Source: Candidatus Saccharicenans sp.
Lineage (GTDB): Bacteria > Acidobacteriota > Aminicenantia > Aminicenantales > Saccharicenantaceae
Reading direction: 5' to 3'
NCBI GenBank assembly: GCA_030017715.1
Contig: JASEIU010000001.1
Location: 846,276-910,275, forward strand
DNA length: 64,000 bases
Shown here: positions 43,569-53,565 of the stretch, in pieces
How the letters are laid out: every line of letters begins with the position of its first letter
Position numbering within the stretch: position 1 is the stretch's first letter
Translations under genes and position numbers: made by a program
The notes under the pieces: generated by a model
The model's database searches: none
Seen by the model: only the letters and a program-made list of their open reading frames with translations
Told to the model about the DNA's origin: nothing

Positions 43569-46500
43569 TCAGGCGGCGACCCGGAATTCAGTCAGCAATT
43601 CTGCCTGTTCCAGCACCGTCTTGGTGGCTTTTTCCTGTTTATCTGGCGGGTAATTAAATTTGCGCAGCACCCGCTTGACCTGCGTCCGTAAATAAGCCTT
43701 TCTATCTTCCCTGATTGTCCAGTCGACAGTTACATTATCCCTTACAGTCTTTACCAGACTCTGGGCTATTTTCCGCAGAATCTCATCTCCCAGCACTTTG
43801 ACAGCACTGTCGTTTGTTTCCAGCGCAGCGTAGAAGGCGAATTCTTCCTCGCTCAAGCCCAGCTCTTCGGCTCTTTTATCTGATTCTCGTATTTCCCGGG
43901 CCAAATTTATTAATTCTTCAATAACCTGAAGGGCTTCAATGGAGCGATTATGATAGCGTTTTATGGCTTCCTGAAGCATTTCAGCGAATGATCTTGATTG
44001 GACCAGATTTTTCTTTTTCCTGAGCTTTATTTCGCCATCGAGCAATTTATAAAGAACTTCAACTGCGAGGTTTCTGTAGGGCATATTCTTCACTTCAGCC
44101 AAGAATTCCTCTGACAGGATAGAAATATCTGGCTTTTTCAAACCGGCCACGGCAAAGAGATCGATCATCCCTTCAGGAGCAATCGCCCTGGAAACGATTT
44201 GTTTGACCGCCTGGTCAAGTTCCTCTTCAGGTTTAGACACAGCTGGCGATTTTTTAGCCAGGCTGTTTTTCACCGCTTGAAAGAAAGCCACATCTTCCCT
44301 GATTCTTAAAGCTTCTTCATGAGGCACAGCTAAGGCAAAGGCTCGAGAAAGCTCATTAACGGCTTGCATCAGCCTTTCCTGGCCATTTTCCAGACCAAGG
44401 ATGTGGTCCTGAGCGGCCGGAAGCAACTTGAGTCTATCTTCTGGACTACCCGTTTTCCAGATTGACAAATCGAAGCCATGGAAAAGTCCCAGGCATATCT
44501 CGTATTTTTCTAGCATAATGGCTATGACCACATCCTGGTCGATAATCGTTTTTCCTTTGCCACCGCTCTGGGTGTAAGTGGCCATAGCTTCTTTCAGTTC
44601 AGAAGCCAGTCCCAGATAATCTACGACCAGACCGCCTGGTTTATCTTTGAATACTCTGTTCACCCGGGCGATGGCTTGCATCAGCCCGTGGGCTTTCATC
44701 GGTTTATCTAAGTACATAGTGTGGAGGCTGGGGCAGTCAAAACCTGTCAACCACATATCGCGAACCAATACGATTTTAAAGGGATCTGCATCATCTCTGA
44801 ATCGTACGGCCAATTTTTCCCGACGTCTCTTATCCCTGATATGCTGTTGCCAGTCTGGAGGGTCTGAAGCCGCGCCTGTCATCACCACTTTAATGATTCC
44901 TTTATCATCGTCTTGATGGTGCCATTCTGGCCGCAGTTTAGTTATCTCTTTATATAGTTCCACACAAATTCGCCGGCTCATGCAGACAATCATCGCCTTG
45001 CCTTCCAGAACTCCAAGCCTTTGCTCAAAATGGTCAACGATGTCCTGAGCGATGAGCCTTAACCTTTTTTCTGTGCCAACGATTGCTTCCACCTGAGCCC
45101 ATTTAGTCTTGAGCTTCTCCTTACGTTCAAGTTCCTCGCCTTCCGTAACTTCTTCAAATTCTGGGTCTATTCTTGGCTTTTCTTTTTCATCAAGATCGAG
45201 TTTAGCCAGTCTGCTCTCATAGTAAATCGGCACGGTAGCTTTATCCTCAACAGCCCTCTGTATGTCATATATGCTTATATAATCTCCGAAGACCGTCCTG
45301 GTGTTTTTATCAGCTCTTTCCAGGGGCGTTCCAGTAAAGGCAATGAAAGAAGCTCTCGGGAGGGTGTCTCTCATGTGGCGGGCGAAGCCATCTATAAAAT
45401 CATACTGGCTTCTATGAGCTTCATCAGCAATAACCACAATGTTGTTGCGTTCCGAAAGAACGGGATTAAGATCTCCCTTTTCTTCCGGCAGGAACTTCTG
45501 AATAGTCGTAAAAACGACCCCACCGCCTTTCACCTGGAGTTTTTCTCTTAAATCAGCCCGGCTTTCAGCCTGAACAGGGTCTTGTCGAAGCATTTCCTTG
45601 CACCGGCAAAAAGTTCCGAAAAGCTGATCGTCAAGGTCGTTTCTATCAGTGATAACGATAATAGTAGGATTTTGCATTGCCGGTTCTTTTATAATTCGTC
45701 CGGCATAAAAGGCCATGGTCAGGCTTTTGCCAGAACCCTGGGTGTGCCAGATAACACCGATTCTTCGGTCGCCGGGCTTCCCGCCGGGCTGTTTTCCAGC
45801 CCAGTATTCTCCGTAAGCTTCAGCTTCTATCTTCCATTTTTCAGGAATGGCGGCCCTTAATGTTTCAGCCACGGCTACTCTTACCGCATGAAATTGATGA
45901 TAACCAGCCATTTTTTTAGAAATCGGGCCGCCGTTATCTTCAAATACGATAAAATAGTATAAAAGGTCGAGAAAATTTCTTCTTTCGAAAACTCCTTTTA
46001 GTAAAACTTCGAGCTCGGGCCGCCCCTCATCTTCAACTTCCAGGCCAGAAATTGTTCTCCATGGCTTAAACCACTCTCGCCCTGCGGTTAGCGTCCCCAT
46101 ACGAGCTTCAATGCCGTCAGAAATAACAAGAAATTCATTGAAAACAAAAATTCCGCTTATTTCGGCCTTATAAGTCTGAAGCTGATTATAAGCGTTGATA
46201 ATTGTCGCATTCTGGTCTGCGGGATTTTTAAGCTCTATAATAGTGAGAGGAAGTCCGTTAATAAAAAGAACAATATCAGGTCTTCTGGTGTGCTTATTTT
46301 CAACAACAGTGAACTGGTTGATTACGAGCCAGTCATTATTGTCAGGGTTTGAAAAATCTATGACTTTTGCCTGAGCGCCGCCTATCGACCCATCAGCCCT
46401 TCTAAAATCGACCGTTACTCCATCAATTAGCATCCGGTGGAAGGCTCTATTTCTGGCCTCCAGAGAAGCACCTTCAGGATTAGTTAATCGGCGATAAGCA

Positions 46501-46706
46501 TCGTTTAAAGCTTCTTCTGGAAGGTCAGGGTTAAGACGCTGAAGCGCATCGCGCAGGCGCTGTTCAAGAATAACCTGGCTGTAATCTTGCCTTTCAGAAA
46601 AAAGTGTTCCTGGCACCATATCCGAGCCGTACTTGACGACCCAGCCCAGGCACCCCAGCCAGCTGAGCGCTGCTTCTTCTACTTCGGATTCAATGAATTT
46701 AGCCAT
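43569..46706 (-). CDS. hsdR: Type I restriction enzyme, HsdR subunit
   Basis: A 1045-residue HsdR that translocates DNA and cleaves it when recognition sites are unmethylated. The nuclease motif is Asp144...ELK (158-160) in [19 protein letters not shown]. Helicase motifs are Walker A TQGSGKS (322-328), DEAH (428-431), FTGTPL and a C-terminal helicase lobe ending [16 protein letters not shown] helical C-terminal domain contacts HsdM. Last gene of the minus-strand operon, 158 nt after herA. All motors and nuclease residues look intact. Confidence 0.97.
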   Translation of the reverse strand: MAKFIESEVEEAALSWLGCLGWVVKYGSDMVPGTLFSERQDYSQVILEQRLRDALQRLNPDLPEEALNDAYRRLTNPEGASLEARNRAFHRMLIDGVTVDFRRADGSIGGAQAKVIDFSNPDNNDWLVINQFTVVENKHTRRPDIVLFINGLPLTIIELKNPADQNATIINAYNQLQTYKAEISGIFVFNEFLVISDGIEARMGTLTAGREWFKPWRTISGLEVEDEGRPELEVLLKGVFERRNFLDLLYYFIVFEDNGGPISKKMAGYHQFHAVRVAVAETLRAAIPEKWKIEAEAYGEYWAGKQPGGKPGDRRIGVIWHTQGSGKSLTMAFYAGRIIKEPAMQNPTIIVITDRNDLDDQLFGTFCRCKEMLRQDPVQAESRADLREKLQVKGGGVVFTTIQKFLPEEKGDLNPVLSERNNIVVIADEAHRSQYDFIDGFARHMRDTLPRASFIAFTGTPLERADKNTRTVFGDYISIYDIQRAVEDKATVPIYYESRLAKLDLDEKEKPRIDPEFEEVTEGEELERKEKLKTKWAQVEAIVGTEKRLRLIAQDIVDHFEQRLGVLEGKAMIVCMSRRICVELYKEITKLRPEWHHQDDDKGIIKVVMTGAASDPPDWQQHIRDKRRREKLAVRFRDDADPFKIVLVRDMWLTGFDCPSLHTMYLDKPMKAHGLMQAIARVNRVFKDKPGGLVVDYLGLASELKEAMATYTQSGGKGKTIIDQDVVIAIMLEKYEICLGLFHGFDLSIWKTGSPEDRLKLLPAAQDHILGLENGQERLMQAVNELSRAFALAVPHEEALRIREDVAFFQAVKNSLAKKSPAVSKPEEELDQAVKQIVSRAIAPEGMIDLFAVAGLKKPDISILSEEFLAEVKNMPYRNLAVEVLYKLLDGEIKLRKKKNLVQSRSFAEMLQEAIKRYHNRSIEALQVIEELINLAREIRESDKRAEELGLSEEEFAFYAALETNDSAVKVLGDEILRKIAQSLVKTVRDNVTVDWTIREDRKAYLRTQVKRVLRKFNYPPDKQEKATKTVLEQAELLTEFRVAA

Positions 46707-46864
46707 TTTCCTAACACATTTATTTATAATTTTCTACGAATCAACCACTCGCAATTCGACCGAGACCAGTTTCGGCATGTGTATATCGCATATATGGATA
46801 TGGCCTGCAACCGAGCTATGGTGGCAGATTCTCAAGCATGAGCTCTGCCACATTACGAATTTTT

Positions 46865-49069
46865 TTATTTGTCATGCTCCTCCTGTTGTTGTTCTGGACC
46901 GATTATACCTTCCCACTTCTTGCATATTTCCTCGACGTCAATCACTGGCGGGGTATCTGCCGCCCACTGCTTATAGAACTTTGGATCGCGGCTTCTAGGT
47001 ACAGGTTGTGCTTCTCGAATTCTGACAAGTGCTGGGGCAGGAACGCACTCCCCAAGGATAAGAGCAGTTTGCGGTGCAAGCGCTGGGATCTGGTCCAGCA
47101 TTGGCCCGTAGATGCCTGGCACGATTTCCTTGAAGTAACGAAGATCCTCGGGGTTCTGCATCCGATGCACGATGAAGCTATTGCACTGGGAGAGGACTGT
47201 CTTTGAGAGCTCGCTCGGCCTCTGAGAGGCTATCACAAGACTTAGGCCATACTTTCGTCCCTCACGGGCAATCCTTTCAAAGACAACTCGGGATATTGAT
47301 TCTTCTTCGGAGGACCTGGTTTGTTGGATATAATTTTGTGCTTCCTCAAGAACTAACACAACAGGAAGCGATCCACGTGCCTGCTCGCCACCATGTTCGC
47401 CAAGGCGTTGCAGGAACTCAAGAATTAGCCGGCCGATCAGAGCAGTAACATTTTCCAGCACCTCGGCCGCCAGCAAGCTCAGATCAATAATGACGACATC
47501 GACTGCATTCTCGCCGCTTCGCTGCCGGTCGTAGAAAGGTAGCTGTTCCTTATGAACATCGTCCTCACCCGACAGATCCGCTATAGGTGATACGCCGATG
47601 CCGAGGATGTCGCGAAGAAATGTTGCCAAGGCATGCGCTGGATTTGGCAGCACTTCTCCAACAGGACCAAACATGAAGTCGAAGCGTTTATCTGCAAGCA
47701 GGCGGTCGATTCGCAAAAGCATTGTTCCAGAGTAATCACGTGCTCTCGCTCCTCCTGATTCTTCGCGGCGGAGAACCTGTTCTATATGTCGAGAGCGAAA
47801 TTTGAACTTGTCGAAGTATGATGGCGCATCTGCCGATTTTCCTATAATGGTGCCATTTTCGCCAAGATGTAGGTCGGTTAGCTTATTATATAGCTTTTCT
47901 AGAGCATCTCGGATCTCCTTTTTTGCGTCAGCGGGAAATAACATAGGGAATTTGCTACTTTCGATATGTTCATTGGCGATCTGCGAGATTCTATTGAGCG
48001 CATTTTCAACTTCCTCTTTGGTCACACCAAACTTGGATTTTATATGCTGCCAAGCTTCTTTTAGGTCTTCCTGGTTTATGCGTTTCTTAAGACCTGTGAC
48101 CAACCGCAAAACATCTTTTGATGTCTTTTCATCTTTTTGGGTTAGCGACCAGATTCTATTGAATTCTTGAACGAGCTCTTCTCGCATTAGCACAAGCGGT
48201 GATGCACTTGTTGCCTCATTTCGTGCAAGTCTGAGGGCTTCAAGAAGAACGGGGCGCTGAACGCTTTTTGACGCATGAAATAGTCGAACAAAGTCCTCAG
48301 CGTTCATGAACCAGTAGGGGATTACGAGCCGTTCTGACTTCATTTCTGGATCAGAAGGAATGTATAGCGTCTGTAATGTTACACACTTATGCCTTATGTC
48401 ATGTTCTCTCTTTACCGGGAATGCGGATCGATATTCTCCATTGGTATCAAGGATGATAAAGTTAGTCCGCTTCACCTGCGGCTGCTCAAGGATAGATTGG
48501 ATCAAACTTGCTATGGTACAGGACTTGCCGGAGCCTGTGCTCCCAAGAATTGCAGCATGCTTGCCGAAAAAAGCGTCTGGGTTAATCCTGATGGGCCGTC
48601 TCTGAACTATGGTAGACTCTCCAATCGGGATACAATAGCCAGGTTTCTCCTGATTAATTACTGAATCACCCACCTGTTCGATCGGGCCGAAAATAGCATC
48701 CAGATCTGCTCTTGTTGCCAAGTGTACCGGACTTTCAAGAACTGGAAATAGCGATACGCCTTGACGAAACGTATCGCTATCAATAGTTCCAATAAGGGTA
48801 GCCTTTATCATGCGTTTGGTTGCAGGAAGGGTTACCATTGTTCGATCAGCCTTAAGTTCTGCCTCTTCAACAAGCACGACACGCGTTACCATAGCTACCA
48901 GCCTTCGTGTGCCTACTGGAATAACCACATAAGAATTTATTCTGGCAACTTCATGAGCACCCTCGTAGGTACTCCTGCTCATTCCCTTAAGATCGGGATT
49001 GAGCTCGATTGTTACCTCAGCTGTATCTACTGCGACCACCCGTCCAATTTCAAAATCATTTACCATCAT
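46865..49069 (-). CDS. herA: HerA-family ATPase of a SIR2-HerA defence system
   Basis: A 734-residue FtsK/HerA hexameric ATPase. An N-terminal HAS-barrel-like region (about 5-75) is followed by Walker A GSTGSGKS (176-183), Walker B VVLVLEEAQNYI and the typical REGRKYGLSLVIASQRPSELSKTVLSQCNSFIVHR end. It overlaps the SIR2 stop by 14 nt. ATG at 49069 has AGGG 7 nt upstream; 49087 is a longer alternative. SIR2-HerA pairs have been described as anti-phage systems in which HerA partners a NAD+-hydrolysing SIR2 protein. Confidence 0.9.
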   Translation of the reverse strand: MMVNDFEIGRVVAVDTAEVTIELNPDLKGMSRSTYEGAHEVARINSYVVIPVGTRRLVAMVTRVVLVEEAELKADRTMVTLPATKRMIKATLIGTIDSDTFRQGVSLFPVLESPVHLATRADLDAIFGPIEQVGDSVINQEKPGYCIPIGESTIVQRRPIRINPDAFFGKHAAILGSTGSGKSCTIASLIQSILEQPQVKRTNFIILDTNGEYRSAFPVKREHDIRHKCVTLQTLYIPSDPEMKSERLVIPYWFMNAEDFVRLFHASKSVQRPVLLEALRLARNEATSASPLVLMREELVQEFNRIWSLTQKDEKTSKDVLRLVTGLKKRINQEDLKEAWQHIKSKFGVTKEEVENALNRISQIANEHIESSKFPMLFPADAKKEIRDALEKLYNKLTDLHLGENGTIIGKSADAPSYFDKFKFRSRHIEQVLRREESGGARARDYSGTMLLRIDRLLADKRFDFMFGPVGEVLPNPAHALATFLRDILGIGVSPIADLSGEDDVHKEQLPFYDRQRSGENAVDVVIIDLSLLAAEVLENVTALIGRLILEFLQRLGEHGGEQARGSLPVVLVLEEAQNYIQQTRSSEEESISRVVFERIAREGRKYGLSLVIASQRPSELSKTVLSQCNSFIVHRMQNPEDLRYFKEIVPGIYGPMLDQIPALAPQTALILGECVPAPALVRIREAQPVPRSRDPKFYKQWAADTPPVIDVEEICKKWEGIIGPEQQQEEHDK

Positions 49070-50498
49070 ATGTAATCCCTTTTGCATCGGCGTTTTTCAC
49101 AAGTGCACGATACGTTGCGAGGACCTTCTTTCTGATTTCATCTTCTTGCAAGTCCGGCAAAATTTTATTGACGAAGCCTTCGAAAGTTCCAATGGAAGGC
49201 CCTTTTACTATCCAGACGCGATGGTCAGGACGTTTTTGAAGAGTCTGGACAAAATTGCTTTTAGGATCTGGATCTACTATAACAAGTATGAAACTCGGAA
49301 CGGCAAGTGCCTGCCGGATTATTGCATTCACATGCTCATCACCGAAACCGTATCCTATAGCGAAAAGGACCGACTGGGGCCTAACAATTGCGGTCGCGAA
49401 GCGGCGAAACAACTCTGAATAGGGCAAGCCCAGTGTCTCTCCATACTTTGCCGGAGTGGGATAAATGAGAAGCCGCGCGGAGCTGTTTATATTAAACGAG
49501 GCGAATTCCACGCCATATGGATTATCGATGGTTGGATCACTTGCTTGCCACGTAATTGAGCCATGCAGCTTGTAGAGGTGAAGTACACGATCAAAACGAT
49601 GCACACGGCCTTCAGTAGTCTCTGCCGGAAAATATAAATCTTGGTCATAGCTCTCAGGACGAAAAACGCGCCGTTGTGTTCCTACAAAGCCATCAAGCAA
49701 TACAACACCTTCGGCGTCAGCCGCTTGTTCTACAAGAGTGTCATAGTTGAGTGTAAAAACGTTGATTCGCCTGAGGTTCAGCGGACGTGTAAGGAGTTTC
49801 CGTACCATCGTCTTGTACGTTGTCAAACCTATATTCTTATTGTCGGTCGGAAGCTTGCACGCGTTTGCTAATGAGTTTGTTGCATTTTCGATTGCTGCAT
49901 TGATATCTTCAGCTTTTGCATCGAGGTTTGGCGATCCATAAATCTTTAGACGATCTCCTTTCTCTGGCAAGGAGAAGCGCCATCGATGAAGTTGCGATAT
50001 CACTTGTTCGAAGTTAGCTTTAAGTGGCTCAATGTCACCACGGTTCATTTGATTAAGCCGTTCAAGTATGGCTCTTCGTGTAACTGGAGAAGAGTTAGCA
50101 CAACAATATCTGGCTGCTAAATAAAAAAGCATCAACCACCGCCTGATTTTTGGCATCGTTTTGCCGGTAATTCCTTTTTTTAACAAGGCTTGCTCAACCG
50201 CTATGGGAATTGTACCTAACAGCACGCCACCGCAATCAACTGAGGCGCCAGCACCGAGAAGGATCGATAGGGTATCTGCCTTGAGCAGGGTTCCTATTCG
50301 AATCCGAATATCTTCAAATATTTCATATTCCTTATCTTTGACTTCTATCTTTTGCAGAAGGTCTTCTCCTCCTATCTCAAAAGAATCTTTGTGAGGATAT
50401 TTCTCCTGAGAAGAAGAAGCATTATTTTCAGTTAAATGTGGAACGTCGTTATTTTTTTCTCCTTTAAATTTATTTGAATTTTGGGTCTCATTGTCCAT
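49056..50498 (-). CDS. SIR2-domain protein (putative NADase effector)
   Basis: A 480-residue SIR2-like protein. Sirtuin motifs: LLGAGASVDCG (GAGAS 82-86), TLNYDTLVE (NYD 251-253) and LYKLHGSITW with His312, which is the catalytic histidine in SIR2 NADases. The segment VLFAIGYGFGDEHVNAII is usual in SIR2_2-type defence proteins. The first 65 residues are low-complexity and polar. The start at 50498 (AGGAG 7 nt upstream) is preferred over a GTG at 50528. With HerA it probably depletes NAD+ upon phage infection. Confidence 0.9.
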   Translation of the reverse strand: MDNETQNSNKFKGEKNNDVPHLTENNASSSQEKYPHKDSFEIGGEDLLQKIEVKDKEYEIFEDIRIRIGTLLKADTLSILLGAGASVDCGGVLLGTIPIAVEQALLKKGITGKTMPKIRRWLMLFYLAARYCCANSSPVTRRAILERLNQMNRGDIEPLKANFEQVISQLHRWRFSLPEKGDRLKIYGSPNLDAKAEDINAAIENATNSLANACKLPTDNKNIGLTTYKTMVRKLLTRPLNLRRINVFTLNYDTLVEQAADAEGVVLLDGFVGTQRRVFRPESYDQDLYFPAETTEGRVHRFDRVLHLYKLHGSITWQASDPTIDNPYGVEFASFNINSSARLLIYPTPAKYGETLGLPYSELFRRFATAIVRPQSVLFAIGYGFGDEHVNAIIRQALAVPSFILVIVDPDPKSNFVQTLQKRPDHRVWIVKGPSIGTFEGFVNKILPDLQEDEIRKKVLATYRALVKNADAKGITYDGK

Positions 50499-50524
50499 GT
50501 TAAGACTCCTTTTGTTCATGAGGA

Positions 50525-51832
50525 TCACTCAAGAATAAACTTTGCAGCGTCCTCCATATGAAGTACCCCGGAGATAAGCTTAGGCAGCAGTGCATCACGT
50601 AGGCCCGCAAGCGTTCGGGATTCTAGAGTTAATGACATAATTAGCTTAAAAAGCTGCTTTAAAAAGCTCGAAAAATATTTTGCGATTGTTTCTGGTGGTT
50701 TTACAAAACGAAAACTAGAAACTCCATTCTTATGAAGATGTAATACAGTTGTCCCATTTACATGCCCGTAAATGTGTTCTGTAAATTCATTAGTGAAAAA
50801 GAGCAAATAAAAAAACTCGGAAGATAATTCACAAGAATAAGGTCGGATTATAAGTACATCCAAAGAGGCAATTAGCTTTTGATACCTTTCATCAGGAAGC
50901 ACAAGGGCAGGCTTCCCTATAACTTCTGCTGCTTGGGTAATATCAGTTTGAGCTAATATAAGTTCTCCAGGGCTTATTATTTGCTCTGACTTAAAAGGAC
51001 CTATATATGGCTTCAAAGCATCTGAACGATATCCACCACCTCGGTTAAAACATTTTAGCGTAACTAATGCAACATCCGACTCAGAGATTTCTTCGCTTCG
51101 ATATGAAACGCCTTTTATTAGCTCAACTTCTCGACCAACTTCGACTATTTCCCAGCCCTCCGGGATTTGGCCAAGTTCGGAATCTAGAAGGCGGTCGGGG
51201 AAAAGGTCCCAGAGATGAGCAGGGAGGCCGGGTAATGATTGTCCTTTTTTCCATCGGCCGGACATCTTAGCTCGAACTGGCTCAAAATCGACAAACCAGG
51301 ACTTAAAAAGTCCCCTGGCTATCTGTTCAAGGGTCTCGCACGTTCTGCGATTTAGCTCTATTTTGTCATCAAGTGTGCCGAGAATATGAGCTATGGCACG
51401 TCTTTCCTTAACATCTGGCCATGGTATCTCTAATGTCTCAAGATCTTCTTTAGTGGCATTGCCGAAAACGGATCCACTTCCCTCAATTGCATGCCAATTT
51501 GACTCAAATGAACATAGAACAAATTCAATAAAACGGGAATCGGCATTTTCATGAGGTCTGATAATGGCTAAACCTCTGCCGATTGCACAGGTATGATTGG
51601 CTACATTAACCTTGCCGATAGGAGCTCGGACACTAAATAAGATATCTCCCGCTTTGGCTATACGCGTAGGTTTTGTACAGAAAACTCTGGGGACGGGAAA
51701 ACGATATTGGAAATCTTTTACACCCTGATAAAATGGCAAACCCTCACCGTTTTCGTTATATGAAAGGCCAGGGGGTGATTGCCCCATGATAATTTCAGCG
51801 ATTTCTTTTAATTTTTTTGTAAAAATACTCAT
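50525..51832 (-). CDS. hsdS: Type I restriction specificity subunit HsdS
   Basis: A 435-residue specificity subunit with two target-recognition domains, about 1-150 and 225-390, joined and followed by conserved helices (RRAIAHILGTLDDKIELNRRTCETLEQIARGLFKSWFVDFEPV in the middle). It binds HsdM and HsdR and fixes the bipartite DNA site. The second domain has the GDILFSVRAP-like counterpart PGELILAQTDIT. Lies 26 nt before the SIR2 start and 85 nt after the fic gene. Confidence 0.95.
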   Translation of the reverse strand: MSIFTKKLKEIAEIIMGQSPPGLSYNENGEGLPFYQGVKDFQYRFPVPRVFCTKPTRIAKAGDILFSVRAPIGKVNVANHTCAIGRGLAIIRPHENADSRFIEFVLCSFESNWHAIEGSGSVFGNATKEDLETLEIPWPDVKERRAIAHILGTLDDKIELNRRTCETLEQIARGLFKSWFVDFEPVRAKMSGRWKKGQSLPGLPAHLWDLFPDRLLDSELGQIPEGWEIVEVGREVELIKGVSYRSEEISESDVALVTLKCFNRGGGYRSDALKPYIGPFKSEQIISPGELILAQTDITQAAEVIGKPALVLPDERYQKLIASLDVLIIRPYSCELSSEFFYLLFFTNEFTEHIYGHVNGTTVLHLHKNGVSSFRFVKPPETIAKYFSSFLKQLFKLIMSLTLESRTLAGLRDALLPKLISGVLHMEDAAKFILE

Positions 51833-51917
51833 TGCTATTACTCGACAATATTTTAAAATTTCTCATTATTTTAATTTCTTTTTTGTTTAACTCTGGTAAG
51901 CATATTAATTTCTTTGA

Positions 51918-53459
51918 TTATTTCCTGTTATCAAATATATTACCTTCGTATCTTCCGACCTGCAGGTCACCGGGGCGAGTTTTTTTCCAGGCCTGTTCCA
52001 CCGCTTTTTTACCTCCCTGTTTGAGATACCAATATTGAACGATTTTATCTTCTCTATGGCCCAAACTGCCCTCTAATAATTCGCAATTATCAATTCGGTA
52101 AGTTGCATGTCTGCTGTTATAGCACACATGAAAATGAGGGGGCATATGTTCCCTTGGAAAGACCTCAATCCGAACACCTCTAAATTCTGCTACCAAAAGC
52201 TTGGTTTCAATAACAGTTCCATTTTGCCAAACTTGACAACAAGCTAAGAATCGTGCGAGTTTTTCTGCTTCTGAATCAAGGATATTCTTATAATTATTAA
52301 GGGTTTCAGTTCCTTCGCTCAGGATTGATAAATACTTCTTATAAACAAAGATACGATTTCGCTGGCGGCCTGTTGCTTCGTCTAAAATGCCAAGCTTGAT
52401 CAAATTATCTATGGCATTGGAGGCGGCAGGGAAACTCAGACGAGAACGCCTGCAAACTTCATTTATTGTCAGGAGGGGTCGACGGCGAAAAATATTAAAA
52501 ACATTCATTGCGCTTATAGCAGCTCTTTTTAGCTGGCTTATCTTTTCACCGTCTTCTTCAAACAATCTGACCAATCTCTGCGCGGTTGACACAGCGCTGT
52601 TGGCAGTTTGCTCAACTCCTGCCAAGAAGAAATCAATCCAGGTTTCCCAGTCTCCCTCATAACGCACAAGGTCGAGCCGACGATAATATTCATCTCGATT
52701 ATTTTTAAAGTAGAGGCTCAGATACAGAAGGGGTTGAGAAAGAATATTATTCTGATGGAGGAGAATGGCAATAATCAGGCGCCCGATTCGGCCATTTCCG
52801 TCGAGAAATGGATGAATGGTCTCAAATTGAACGTGGGCCAGCGCGGTTTTGATCAAAACCGGATAAGGAGATTTTTCGTCATGAATAAATTTTTCAAGTT
52901 GAGCCATGCAGTCTTCAACATAAGCAGGAGGTGGCGGCACAAAATGGGCATTGCCGGGTCTGGTCCCTCCAATCCAGTTTTGAGAACGGCGAAAATCGCC
53001 GGGAGATTTTTCACTTCCTCGACCGCTGGCCAACAACTTCGCATGCATTTCTTTGATCAGGCGGTTAGAAAAGGGAAACCCTTCGCGGAGCCTGCGGACG
53101 CCATGTTCCAGAGCCGCAATGTAGTTGGATACCTCTATTACATCGTCGACTGGCACGCCGGGGGCTTCCCTTAATTCAAACAGCATCAGGTCAGAAAGTG
53201 ATGATTGCGTGCCTTCTATCTGAGATGAAAGAACGGCCTCACGCCTGACATATGAGTATAGAAACAAATCAGGATCAGGAAGCAGAAGAGTTATGCTATC
53301 GAGGCGACCAAGAGAAAGTATGGCTCTTTCAAGCAACTTTTGCCTGGAATTTGAGATGTCTAAGGGGGGATCCGGGGGCAGGGGAAATGGGATAAAAGCC
53401 CGGATTTCTTCGCCGGCTACCCGCGAAACCTCGAAGTGCCCGGTTAAGCCTCGTTTCAA
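51918..53459 (-). CDS. Fic-domain protein fused to a DUF4160 domain
   Basis: A 513-residue protein. Order: Fic_N region with inhibitory motif SSQIEG (78-83, [ST]xxxE[GN] form), Fic core with HPFLDGNGRIGR (216-227, His216 intact), a winged-helix region (about 315-385, LLTINEVCRRSRLSFPAASNAI), a linker, then a DUF4160 domain (about 422-497, EVFPREHMPPHFHV). Fic enzymes usually AMPylate proteins; the inhibitory helix would keep it off. DUF4160 is normally a small stand-alone protein next to toxin-antitoxin genes, so this fusion is unusual. TTG start with AAAGGG upstream; a triple palindrome lies directly ahead. Confidence 0.88.
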   Translation of the reverse strand: MKRGLTGHFEVSRVAGEEIRAFIPFPLPPDPPLDISNSRQKLLERAILSLGRLDSITLLLPDPDLFLYSYVRREAVLSSQIEGTQSSLSDLMLFELREAPGVPVDDVIEVSNYIAALEHGVRRLREGFPFSNRLIKEMHAKLLASGRGSEKSPGDFRRSQNWIGGTRPGNAHFVPPPPAYVEDCMAQLEKFIHDEKSPYPVLIKTALAHVQFETIHPFLDGNGRIGRLIIAILLHQNNILSQPLLYLSLYFKNNRDEYYRRLDLVRYEGDWETWIDFFLAGVEQTANSAVSTAQRLVRLFEEDGEKISQLKRAAISAMNVFNIFRRRPLLTINEVCRRSRLSFPAASNAIDNLIKLGILDEATGRQRNRIFVYKKYLSILSEGTETLNNYKNILDSEAEKLARFLACCQVWQNGTVIETKLLVAEFRGVRIEVFPREHMPPHFHVCYNSRHATYRIDNCELLEGSLGHREDKIVQYWYLKQGGKKAVEQAWKKTRPGDLQVGRYEGNIFDNRK

Positions 53460-53478
53460 CCTTTTGCCCTTTATTTAA

Positions 53479-53534
53479 TTATCCTTTAATAATCCCGGAT
53501 ATTATTAAAGGATAAAGGATTATCCTTTAATAAT
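53479..53534. promoter_or_regulatory. Triple 15-bp palindromic operator array upstream of fic
   Basis: TTATCCTTTAATAAT occurs at 53479-53493 and 53520-53534, with its exact reverse complement at 53501-53515. Spacing is 7 and 4 nt. It occupies the 106-nt gap between hsdM and fic, 20 nt before the fic start. The winged-helix part of the Fic protein could bind it. Confidence 0.75.
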
Positions 53535-53565
53535 CAAGGGCTTTTTTTGTGATATCTTTAATTTT

